Assembly: GCF_026104355.1 (NCBI RefSeq)
Contig: NZ_CP110535.1
Span: forward strand, 4,526,001-4,590,000
Direction of reading: 5' to 3'
DNA length: 64,000 nucleotides
From: Halomonas sp. BDJS001
GTDB lineage: Bacteria > Pseudomonadota > Gammaproteobacteria > Pseudomonadales > Halomonadaceae
Part shown: positions 49,516 to 57,150 of the stretch, in pieces
Numbering within the stretch: position 1 is the first letter of the stretch
Layout of the letters: every line of letters begins with the position of its first letter
The notes under the pieces: generated by a model
Told to the model about the DNA's origin: nothing
The model's input: the letters and a program-made list of their open reading frames with translations, nothing else
Databases searched by the model: none
Translations under genes and position numbers: made by a program

Positions 49516-51135
49516 TTAGCCCTCCGCAGCCCGGCCCTTCTGCGGGAAGAGTCCACGCGGGCGTTTTTGAATGAATAGGATGATAAAGACCAGCACGATT
49601 ATTTTTGCCAGCACTGCACCCGCCCAGGGCTCAAGCACCTGGTTGATAACACCCAGCGATAGGCCAGCCACCAGCGTGCCCCACAAATTGCCCACGCCGC
49701 CGAACACCACCACCATAAAGGAGTCGATGATGTAGTTTTGGCCCAGATTGGGGCCAACGTTGGTGAGCTGTGAAAGCGCCACTCCGGCAAGACCGGCCAC
49801 ACCGGAGCCCAGGGCAAAGGTCATGATATCGACACGGGTGGCGCGAATACCCATGGAACGGGCCATGGCGCGGTTCTGGGTCACGGCGCGCACCTCAAGA
49901 CCCAGCCGGGTACGTCGCATTACCAGCATCAAACAGGCAAAAACCACCAGTGCAAACCCCAGCACGTACATACGGTTGAGCGTTAACGAAAGCGCGTCGT
50001 TAATCACTAATGAGCCGCTCATCCACTCAGGGGTAATCACGGTGCGGTTGAGTGGTGAAATGCCGGTGCGCACCAGCTGCTGCAGAATAAGACTAATACC
50101 AAAGGTGGCCAGCAGGGTTTCCAGCGGGCGGCCTTTGAGGAACTGGATTACGCTGCGCTCAATGGCGATACCCGCCAGTGCCGCCACCATAAACCCGGCG
50201 GGGATCGACAGAATCAGTGCCAAACCGGGCTGGCCTGGCAGCAGCTGCTGCATCGCCCAGGTGGTGTAGGCGCCCAGCATAATCAGCTCGCCGTGGGCCA
50301 TATTGATCACGCCCATGACCCCAAAGGTGATGGCTAGGCCTATCGCCGCCAGCACTAATACCGAGCCAAGGCTTAAACCGAAATAGAGGGTTTCCAGGCC
50401 TCGGTTGATTTTAAGATTTTGTTCAATACTTATCAGCGCAGCGGTGGCCGCATCGGCGACAACCGGGTCATCACCGTTAGCCGCACGGCTAAGCGCGACG
50501 CGTGCCCGGGGGTGCAGGCTACCCTGAAGCGTTTCTACCCCTTCAAGCTCACCGTTCTCCACTTGATAGATCGCTAACGCCTGGGAGAGCCGACGTACCA
50601 CCTGGCTATCCTCCTCTTCACTAATCAGCTCACTCAGCGGCTGGGCAAGCTCTTCGTCAACTTCACCCAATAACCGCTCTGCCGAAGAGCGGCGGCGCTC
50701 TACGTTGGGGGAATAGAGGTCAACCACGGCAATCGCACTGCGCAGCTGATTGCGCAGGTTGTTATTAATGCCGATACGCTCCAGGTCGCGCCGGGACATC
50801 TCTCCCAACGCCTCGCCGGTCAGTACATCGGCCACCGGCCAGTCGCGGCCCCGGTTCTCGAGTACCAGTACGAAGCGACCCTCTTCGGTGCGCTGCAGGC
50901 GTCCATCCAGCAAGGCCTGCAGCCAATCACGAGCACGCTCGTCGTCGCTTTGCAGAATAGCGGTAATGGCTTCGCCTTTGGCGGTATAAGACTCAACGTC
51001 CAGCGCCTCTAACAGCTCAAGCGCGGCCGCATCATTAGTGGAACTGCTGGCGGCGTCTGTTGATTGTGCCTGTGCTGTAAGGGTCATACCCAGCAGCAGG
51101 AAACAGAGCAGCGCCAAGGAAAGGAAACGCCTCAT
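49516..51135 (-). CDS. urtB: Urea ABC transporter permease UrtB, long form with periplasmic N-terminal domain
   Basis: A 539-residue LivH-type permease. The ATG at 51135 has AAGGAAG upstream and gives a signal sequence (LSLALLCFLLLGMTLTAQAQ). Residues of about 25-240 form an extracytoplasmic helical-repeat domain, as in other proteobacterial UrtB proteins. The membrane part (about 250-539) has ITFGVMGVINMAHGELIMLGAYTTW, RAVTQNRAMARSMGIR, and VVVFGGVGNLWGTLVAGLSLG. With UrtC it forms the urea channel. Confidence 0.93.
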   Translation of the reverse strand: MRRFLSLALLCFLLLGMTLTAQAQSTDAASSSTNDAAALELLEALDVESYTAKGEAITAILQSDDERARDWLQALLDGRLQRTEEGRFVLVLENRGRDWPVADVLTGEALGEMSRRDLERIGINNNLRNQLRSAIAVVDLYSPNVERRRSSAERLLGEVDEELAQPLSELISEEEDSQVVRRLSQALAIYQVENGELEGVETLQGSLHPRARVALSRAANGDDPVVADAATAALISIEQNLKINRGLETLYFGLSLGSVLVLAAIGLAITFGVMGVINMAHGELIMLGAYTTWAMQQLLPGQPGLALILSIPAGFMVAALAGIAIERSVIQFLKGRPLETLLATFGISLILQQLVRTGISPLNRTVITPEWMSGSLVINDALSLTLNRMYVLGFALVVFACLMLVMRRTRLGLEVRAVTQNRAMARSMGIRATRVDIMTFALGSGVAGLAGVALSQLTNVGPNLGQNYIIDSFMVVVFGGVGNLWGTLVAGLSLGVINQVLEPWAGAVLAKIIVLVFIILFIQKRPRGLFPQKGRAAEG

Positions 51136-51178
51136 GGGGTTCTTCCTTTGGTTATCTAAGAGGGAAAGACAGCGTGCT

Positions 51179-51214
51179 CCTTGCCGCGCCAACCATCGAC
51201 ACTGCGCGGCAAGG
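51179..51214 (-). promoter_or_regulatory. Stem-loop between urtA and urtB
   Basis: CCTTGCCGCGC / GCGCGGCAAGG (51179-51189 and 51204-51214) forms a perfect 11-bp stem just after the urtA stop, with no T run on the minus strand. Such intercistronic stems commonly protect the abundant binding-protein mRNA and limit read-through into the permease genes. Confidence 0.55.
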
Positions 51215-51226
51215 GGATGTTATTCG

Positions 51227-52588
51227 TTACTCAGCCAGTGCCGCTTCGGCTTCTTCTGCTGCGGTGCTGCCACCGCACGAGCCGTTAACGACGTTAAAGT
51301 TGCCGCACTCCATCGGCTTGCGCCAATCGGCAATCAGGTCACGAGAACCCGGCAGGTAGTCAGACCAGGCGTCGCCGGCCACGGTAGAGGGCGTCTGCCA
51401 AACGATGTCAAACTGGCCGTTGTCCTGAACTTCACCGATCAACACCGGCTTGGTGATGTGGTGGTTGGGCATCATGGCTGCATAGCCGCCGGAAAGGTTA
51501 GGCACGGTCACACCGATAATGGCGTCTTTAACGCTATCAACATCGGTAGTACCCGCTTTGCGAACCGCTTCGGCCCACATGTTAAAGCCGATGTAGTGCG
51601 CTTCCATGGGGTCATTGGTCACCGCTTCTTCGTCGCCGGTGTAGTCGATCCAGGCATCGATAAAGTCGTAGTTCTCGTCCGTATCAACGCTCATGAAGTA
51701 GTTCCAGGCTGCCAGGTGGCCGACCAGCGGGCCGGTATCAATACCGGTCAGTTCCTGTTCGCCTACGGAGAAAGCGATAACGGGGATATCAGCCGCATCA
51801 ATGCCCTGGTTGGAGAGTTCGGTATAGAAAGGCACATTGGCGTCGCCATTGATGGTCGAGATCACCGCGGTGGGTTTGCCCTCTTGGCCGAAACGGCTGA
51901 TTTCAGACACGATATTCTGCCAATCCGAATGGCCGAACGGCGTGTAGTTAACCATGATGTCTTCATCTGCGATGCCGTGTTCGTCCTTGAGGAAGGCTTC
52001 GAGGATACGGTTGGTGGTACGCGGATAGACATAGTCGGTACCCACCAGCGCAAAGCGCTCGATACCCACTTCATTGATCAGGTACTCAACCGCAGGAATC
52101 GCCTGCTGGTTAGGCGCTGCGCCGGTATAGAAGACGTTTTCCGAGGACTCTTCGCCTTCATACTGCACCGGGTAGAACAGCAGGCCGTTGAGCTCTTCGA
52201 CGACGGGCAGCACGGCTTTACGCGATACCGATGTCCAGTTGCCAAAGATAACATCGACTTCTTCTTGCGCTAGCAGCTCACGGGCGCGCTCAGCAAACAG
52301 CGGCCAGTTAGAGGCGGGGTCAACGACCACGGCTTCTAGCTGGCGACCCAGCAAGCCACCGGCTTCGTTCTGCTGTTCGATCAGCATCTCGACGGTGTCT
52401 TTGAGCACGGTTTCGCTGATCGCCATGGTGCCAGAGAGGGAGTGCAGGATGCCGACTTTAATTGGGTCATCATCCTGGGCGATAGCCTGGGTGCTGGCGC
52501 CCATAACCGCGGCAGTTAGCAGAGCCGTCGCGAAACGGCCACGTGAGAGGAGTGATCGCGGGTGTGTCGAGCGTTTGAGAGTGTTCAT
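51227..52588 (-). CDS. urtA: Urea ABC transporter substrate-binding protein UrtA
   Basis: A 453-residue periplasmic urea receptor. Signal peptide ends near STQAIAQ. DPIKVGILHSLSGTMAISETVLKD, NEAGGLLGRQLEAVVVDPASNWPLFAE, FGNWTSVSRKAVLPVVEE and YPVQYEGEESSENVFYTGAAPNQQ are the UrtA pattern. AAGGAGA precedes the ATG. It heads urtABCDE behind a sigma-54-type promoter. The product feeds the urease encoded just downstream on the same strand. Confidence 0.95.
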   Translation of the reverse strand: MNTLKRSTHPRSLLSRGRFATALLTAAVMGASTQAIAQDDDPIKVGILHSLSGTMAISETVLKDTVEMLIEQQNEAGGLLGRQLEAVVVDPASNWPLFAERARELLAQEEVDVIFGNWTSVSRKAVLPVVEELNGLLFYPVQYEGEESSENVFYTGAAPNQQAIPAVEYLINEVGIERFALVGTDYVYPRTTNRILEAFLKDEHGIADEDIMVNYTPFGHSDWQNIVSEISRFGQEGKPTAVISTINGDANVPFYTELSNQGIDAADIPVIAFSVGEQELTGIDTGPLVGHLAAWNYFMSVDTDENYDFIDAWIDYTGDEEAVTNDPMEAHYIGFNMWAEAVRKAGTTDVDSVKDAIIGVTVPNLSGGYAAMMPNHHITKPVLIGEVQDNGQFDIVWQTPSTVAGDAWSDYLPGSRDLIADWRKPMECGNFNVVNGSCGGSTAAEEAEAALAE

Positions 52589-52689
52589 TGTTTATCTCCT
52601 TGTACCCCTTATGGTTGGGGCTTGATGATGGGCTTCGCACGTGGGGTTGTTGTGTTAGCTCCCCAATACGTTCACTAGCCATTAACACC

Positions 52690-52705
52690 TGCAAGGGGTG
52701 CGCCA
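52690..52705 (-). promoter_or_regulatory. Sigma-54-type promoter of the urt operon
   Basis: On the minus strand TGGCGCACCCCTTGCA matches TGGCRCG-N4-TTGCA with one mismatch and exact spacing, about 105 bases upstream of urtA. It has the same shape as the ureD promoter at 44142-44157. Confidence 0.75.
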
Positions 52706-52780
52706 GATTGGCACAAAGTCGCCTTATAGCTATTTAATCAGCCACTTAATCACCATCAAAAAATCTCGACACTCACCAAA

Positions 52781-52849
52781 TGCACCAAAACAAAGCACAA
52801 CAAAGCGGCTAAGGCCCCCTCTCAATGCACCAATAAGGATCAGTGCACC
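52781..52849. promoter_or_regulatory. Cluster of NtrC-type half-sites upstream of urtA
   Basis: TGCACC occurs at 52781, 52826 and 52844, 76-145 bases upstream of the -24 element, the usual enhancer range. Only half-sites are clear; none is a full TGCACC-N5-GGTGCA palindrome. The rest of the 427-base gap (52589-53015) holds the promoter, the tct terminator and nothing coding. Confidence 0.35.
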
Positions 52850-52956
52850 AACTAAGCACTTGAGGCTCAACACTGAGCTTTTTGAACACAGACCAGTAAC
52901 GTCATACTTACGCATTAGCTACAAAACGACGCTTTGTCATCAGGTAAAACGGGCAT

Positions 52957-52989
52957 AAAAAAAGGAGCCTTGGCATTACCAAGGCTCCT
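52957..52989 (-). terminator. Terminator of the tctCBA operon
   Basis: An 11-bp perfect stem AGGAGCCTTGG / CCAAGGCTCCT (52963-52973 and 52979-52989), followed on the minus strand by seven T residues, 27 bases after the tctA stop. Confidence 0.85.
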
Positions 52990-53015
52990 CGCTATTCACC
53001 CTTCACATGGCAGTG

Positions 53016-54518
53016 TTAAACCGCTACATCGGGTGGAATTTTCTTACGCCGTTTCTTGAGTAGCGGCAGGCCAAGCGACAGCACGGCCACTACCAGCAGA
53101 CCAAGCGAGATAGGCTTGTCGATGAAGGTCATCCAGTCACCACCGGAGATCTGTAGCGCGCGGCGCATGGACTCTTCCATAATATTGCCCAGAATCAGCG
53201 CCAGAATCAGCGGCGCCGCCGGGAAACCAAATAGCCGCATGCCCAGGCCCACCAGACCAAAACCCAATAGCAGCAGCAGGTCAAACACGCTGAAGCTCAT
53301 GCCGTAGACACCGATCATGCAGAAGATCAAAATCAGCGACAGCAGTAGCGGCTTGGGCAGATCAAGAATCTTGGCGATCAGCGGGATCAGCGGCAGGTTA
53401 AGCACCAGCAGGAAGATATTGCCGATATACATACTGGCCACCACGCCCCAGAACACGTCCGGACGCTCTGTAAGCATCATTGGGCCAGGATTGACCCCCA
53501 TCACCAGCAGTGCGCCCAGCAGTACTGCGGTAGTCCCCGAACCCGGTACACCCAGCGTTAGCAGCGGCACGAATGAGCCGGTACAGGCAGCGTTGTTGGC
53601 GGCTTCTGGCGCCGCCACACCTTTGATATTGCCCTGCCCAAAGGTGTCGCCATCTTTGGCAATGCGTTTTTCCATGCTGTAACCCAGGAACGAGCCGATG
53701 GTCGCGCCAGCACCCGGCAGAACGCCGGTAAAGAAGCCCAACACTGAACTGCGACCAACCGGGCCAGCGATCTCTTTGACTTCACCACGGGACAGTTTCA
53801 GCGAGCCAATCACATTACGCGGCGCCTCTTTGCCACCACCGCCGCGCAACAGCATATAGAACACCTCGGCGAGGGCAAAAATCCCCAGCGCCACCACCAG
53901 GAAGTCGATACCGTCGAGGAGCTGAACGGAGCCGAAGGTAAAGCGCTCGGTACCGGTCTGCATATCAATACCCACGATCGAGATAATCACCCCGACCACG
54001 GCAGCTATCAGCCCCTTGATCAGCGATTTATCCGACAGCGAGACTACCGCAGTCAGGCCCAGCACCATCAGCGCAAAATACTCTGCGGGGCCAAAGCTAA
54101 CGGCGACTTTTGAAAGCAGCGGGGCGACCAGCATCAGGAAGATAACCGAGACCGTACCACCCACAAACGAGGAGTAAGCGGCAATCGCCAGCGCTTTACC
54201 CGCCAGGCCTTTCTTGGCCATGGGATAGCCATCAAAGGACGTTGCGACGGTACCGGCCACGCCGGGAGCATTGAGCAGGATCGACGACGTGGAGCCACCA
54301 AAGATGGCGCCGTAGTAAACCCCTGCCATCAGGATCAACCCCGACGAGGGCTCCATGGCAAAGGTGATAGGAATCATTAGGGCAAGTGCACTGATCGGGC
54401 CAAGACCCGGCAGCATGCCAATAATAGTGCCAGCAAATACACCGGCAAACACGTAGGCAATATTGATAGGCTCAAGCGCGATGCCAAAGCCGTACATCAG
54501 ATTATTTAAGGCATCCAT
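53016..54518 (-). CDS. tctA: Tripartite tricarboxylate transporter large permease TctA
   Basis: A 500-residue membrane protein with about 12 helices. The TctA family signatures are GMLPGLGPISALALMIPITFAMEPSSGLILMAGVYYGAIFGGSTSSILLNAPG near the N terminus and GFFTGVLPGAGATIGSFLGYSMEKR in the middle, the two repeats that form the substrate path, plus SFVPLLTLGVPGSGTTAVLLGAL. It imports carboxylates with the periplasmic TctC receptor. A terminator follows. Confidence 0.94.
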   Translation of the reverse strand: MDALNNLMYGFGIALEPINIAYVFAGVFAGTIIGMLPGLGPISALALMIPITFAMEPSSGLILMAGVYYGAIFGGSTSSILLNAPGVAGTVATSFDGYPMAKKGLAGKALAIAAYSSFVGGTVSVIFLMLVAPLLSKVAVSFGPAEYFALMVLGLTAVVSLSDKSLIKGLIAAVVGVIISIVGIDMQTGTERFTFGSVQLLDGIDFLVVALGIFALAEVFYMLLRGGGGKEAPRNVIGSLKLSRGEVKEIAGPVGRSSVLGFFTGVLPGAGATIGSFLGYSMEKRIAKDGDTFGQGNIKGVAAPEAANNAACTGSFVPLLTLGVPGSGTTAVLLGALLVMGVNPGPMMLTERPDVFWGVVASMYIGNIFLLVLNLPLIPLIAKILDLPKPLLLSLILIFCMIGVYGMSFSVFDLLLLLGFGLVGLGMRLFGFPAAPLILALILGNIMEESMRRALQISGGDWMTFIDKPISLGLLVVAVLSLGLPLLKKRRKKIPPDVAV

Positions 54519-54572
54519 GGGAATTACTCTCTTAAACTCTGTTAGCTGAAAGACCTGCTAACACGGCTTTAT

Positions 54573-55055
54573 TTAGAAAGGCAGCACGCCAGTGGGTAGG
54601 TAAACATCCATCACCCGCGTCATGGTCAGGTAAAGCGCCAGCACTACCCCTAACGATGTAGCGAGGTTGACCCCATGGCGGCGATAGCCGTAGTAGGCCG
54701 TCAATCCAACGCAGAGCAGCGTAGAAGCAAGTACAAAACCCAGCGGCACCAGCAATAATGCGTAGGCGGCAATCGCCAGCGAGGTCACGATGACCCGCGC
54801 CCAGGGCGTCAGTAGCAGCGGCCCGTTCTGCGCCTCTTCGTCGACTTCATCGGCACCGGCTATCGGGGTAGGTTTCTCAAAAAATAGAAACACCGACAGG
54901 ATCAGTAACGAGAAGCCTAATACTTTAGGAAATAGGTCTGAATCGACCGGGCGCGGCAGAGGAAAGGTGGGGATTTGCCACGCCATCGCGATATAGCCAG
55001 CAGCCAATACCGCAAACACCAGTGCTAACCACTGATTGGTATTTAAACGAGTCAT
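54573..55055 (-). CDS. tctB: Tripartite tricarboxylate transporter small subunit TctB
   Basis: A 160-residue membrane protein with four hydrophobic helices (about 10-28, 45-60, 88-118 and 132-150). LFPKVLGFSLLILSVFLFFEKP and the C-terminal YGYRRHGVNLATSLGVVLALYLTMTRVMDVYLPTG are typical of TctB. It lies between tctC and tctA. Confidence 0.9.
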   Translation of the reverse strand: MTRLNTNQWLALVFAVLAAGYIAMAWQIPTFPLPRPVDSDLFPKVLGFSLLILSVFLFFEKPTPIAGADEVDEEAQNGPLLLTPWARVIVTSLAIAAYALLLVPLGFVLASTLLCVGLTAYYGYRRHGVNLATSLGVVLALYLTMTRVMDVYLPTGVLPF

Positions 55056-55091
55056 AGGGATCTCTCCGAAGGAGCCAACACGCCTCCAGCG

Positions 55092-55122
55092 GTTAACGTT
55101 AACTCATCGTTTTAACGTTAAC
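55092..55122 (-). promoter_or_regulatory. Stem-loop between tctC and tctB
   Basis: GTTAACGTTAA / TTAACGTTAAC (55092-55102 and 55112-55122) is a perfect 11-bp inverted repeat with a 9-base loop in the 118-base spacer. Each arm is itself palindromic. As with the urtA-urtB stem, it may raise the receptor-to-permease ratio. Confidence 0.5.
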
Positions 55123-55173
55123 TGCGGAAGACCCCAGCCGCGCTTGGGCGACTGGGTGGTACAGGAGTGGGAA

Positions 55174-56172
55174 TTACTGGCGCAGCAGGCCAAGCTCGCC
55201 CAGCACGTCGCTGAACTGCTCTTGCTGCTGATCCAGGAAGGCACCAAACTCTTCGCTGTTTTGGTAGGCATCAATCCAGCCCAGTTGGTCGCTCGCTTCG
55301 CGCCAGGCATCGGTTTCCAGCATTTCGGCGAACAGATCTTCGTAGTAGGCCACTGCTTCTTCAGGCATATCGGGAGCGCCCATCACGCCGCGCCAGATAT
55401 CGAAGGTGTAGTCGAAGCCCTGCTCCTTATAGGTAGGCACTTCGCTCAAGCCAGCGCCCAAGCGCTCTTCTGAAGAGACACCCAGCGCGCGCAGTTGACT
55501 GCCTTCACCCAACTGGCCCACCGCTTCACCGGCACCGCCGACCACGGCTTCAATGTGGCCGCCCATCAGGTTGGTCATGGCGTCGCCACCACCCGAGAAG
55601 GGGATGTAGTTAACATCCGAGGCTTCCATTCCGGCCGCAGAGGCAAGGCCTGCAATGGCGATATGATCCATGGAGCCCGGCGCACTGCCGCCGCCCACAC
55701 TCAAGCTGGGATCTTCTTTCAGCGCATTGAGCAGGTCTTCAAGGTTCTGATACTCGGAGTCCGCTGCCACCAGAATGATGGAGTAGTCGGTGTTAATCCG
55801 CGCGACCGGGGTAAAGTCGGTGTGGTCGTAACGTGAGGCGCCTGCCAGCGGCACCAGAATCATCGGCGGGCTGGTAGCAAACAGCTTGTGCGGGTTGCCA
55901 TTATCACGGGCGACCTGGGCCCAGGCTACGGCGCCGCCACCGCCAGGTACGTTGATCGCGGCGAAGCTTTCATCGGCCAGCTCTTCTTGCTGAATCACCC
56001 GCGACATGGTGCGAACAAGGGTATCCCAACCGCCGCCCGGGTTAGCCGGTGCAACGAATTCGATGGAGCGTTCAGGTGTCCACTCTTGCGCCTGTGCGGC
56101 GGTGCTCATGCCTGCAAAGGCAGCAATAGGAAGAGCAAATACAGATAAACGCTTGAGGGTAAGCGACGTCAT
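55174..56172 (-). CDS. tctC: Tripartite tricarboxylate transporter substrate-binding protein TctC
   Basis: A 332-residue periplasmic receptor (Bug family). The ATG at 56172 has GGAG upstream and gives a signal peptide ending in STAAQAQ. RSIEFVAPANPGGGWDTLVRTMSRV, INVPGGGGAVAWAQVARD, GGGSAPGSMDHIAIAGLA and VNYIPFSGGGDAMTNLMGGHIEAVVGG are the Bug/TctC pattern. The ligand is probably a di- or tricarboxylate such as citrate; GWDTLVRT resembles tricarballylate/citrate receptors, but I cannot assign it. Confidence 0.92.
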   Translation of the reverse strand: MTSLTLKRLSVFALPIAAFAGMSTAAQAQEWTPERSIEFVAPANPGGGWDTLVRTMSRVIQQEELADESFAAINVPGGGGAVAWAQVARDNGNPHKLFATSPPMILVPLAGASRYDHTDFTPVARINTDYSIILVAADSEYQNLEDLLNALKEDPSLSVGGGSAPGSMDHIAIAGLASAAGMEASDVNYIPFSGGGDAMTNLMGGHIEAVVGGAGEAVGQLGEGSQLRALGVSSEERLGAGLSEVPTYKEQGFDYTFDIWRGVMGAPDMPEEAVAYYEDLFAEMLETDAWREASDQLGWIDAYQNSEEFGAFLDQQQEQFSDVLGELGLLRQ

Positions 56173-56292
56173 GATGGCGTTCTCCACGTATCGGTGTTGT
56201 TGTGTGATGAGGTTGCTATGTAGCGCTTCTTATTGTGAGACTGCACGCCGCGAACGTTAGAAGACCATGCCCCTGACCGACAAGCTTGTGCT

Positions 56293-56317
56293 CATAAAAG
56301 ACAAAAAGTTCTTTATG
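56293..56317. promoter_or_regulatory. Inverted repeat upstream of tctC, candidate response-regulator site
   Basis: CATAAAAGAC, five A residues, then GTTCTTTATG forms an imperfect palindrome (9 of 10 positions allowing one shift) about 120 bases upstream of tctC, between the regulator gene and its probable target. Confidence 0.35.
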
Positions 56318-56350
56318 GGCATTTTGTTCATTCTGTTCACGCTGACTTAA

Positions 56351-57094
56351 TTAGAGTGATTCAAGCCACTTGTGTGCCGTTTCTAACAAGCGATAGCGAC
56401 GTTCAGGCCGCCCTACATCACCATAGCCCAGCTCAGCGCTGACTGCCTGCTCGGCAACTAAAAACTCTAAATAGCGGCGGGCGGTTGAGCGGCTGGCGCC
56501 CATGGTGCGCGCCATCTGCATGGCGGTGAGAGAGTCGGGGGCGTCGGCCAGGGCATCAATCACCCGGCGCAGCGTCAGCCGATCAATGCCTTTGGGCAGG
56601 GCTTGAGACAAAGTTTGGCTGTTAGCACGCAACGGCTCGCCGGGCTTCAGGCGCGCCAATACGGAATCCAATTCATCCTGATTCATCTCGGCCCGGTTGG
56701 CCAAGGCTTCACGCTCGAGGCGAAAGCGGGTCAGCATTTGGGTCATCCGCGCGGCTTCAATGGGTTTGATAAGGTAGTCGAATACCCCGCCGCGCAGCGC
56801 CTCGCTAATGGTTTCCACTTCACGGGCAGCGGTAACCATGACGATATCCACATGCACGTAGTCGCGGCGAATCGCCCATAGCAGCTCCAAGCCTTCAACG
56901 TCGGGCAGATAGGCATCGAGCAAAATCAAATGGATGCTGGCGGACTGCTCCGCCATGATCGCCTTGGCTTCACTACCGTTACGCGCCATACCCACTACAT
57001 AAAAGCCATCGCTCTGCTCAATAAAGGCCCTGTGGATATCGGCAATGCGAAAATCGTCTTCAACGACCAGAATGCCGTACTCTCCATCAGCCAT
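56351..57094 (-). CDS. CitB/DcuR-type response regulator
   Basis: A 247-residue regulator. The receiver domain (about 6-125) has the acidic pair VEDDF, phospho-acceptor D60 (LILLDAYLPD), the T/S position VTAA, and K in YLIKPIE. A short linker leads to a C-terminal winged HTH (about 170-240; DSLTAMQMARTMGASRSTARRYLEFLVAEQ), as in CitB, DcuR and DpiA. The ATG at 57094 has GGGGGAAGG; the upstream extension overlaps the kinase gene's end and looks non-coding. It probably activates tctCBA. Confidence 0.9.
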   Translation of the reverse strand: MADGEYGILVVEDDFRIADIHRAFIEQSDGFYVVGMARNGSEAKAIMAEQSASIHLILLDAYLPDVEGLELLWAIRRDYVHVDIVMVTAAREVETISEALRGGVFDYLIKPIEAARMTQMLTRFRLEREALANRAEMNQDELDSVLARLKPGEPLRANSQTLSQALPKGIDRLTLRRVIDALADAPDSLTAMQMARTMGASRSTARRYLEFLVAEQAVSAELGYGDVGRPERRYRLLETAHKWLESL

Positions 57095-57150
57095 TGCCTT
57101 CCCCCTAGCCGTCGTGGTCACTGTTTTTGAGACTGTTTTAAAGACCGTTT

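Noticed and set aside
51038..52273. 411-codon plus-strand ORF opposite urtA
   Set aside because: It is the antisense shadow of a high-confidence urtA, rich in His and Arg with no domain pattern.
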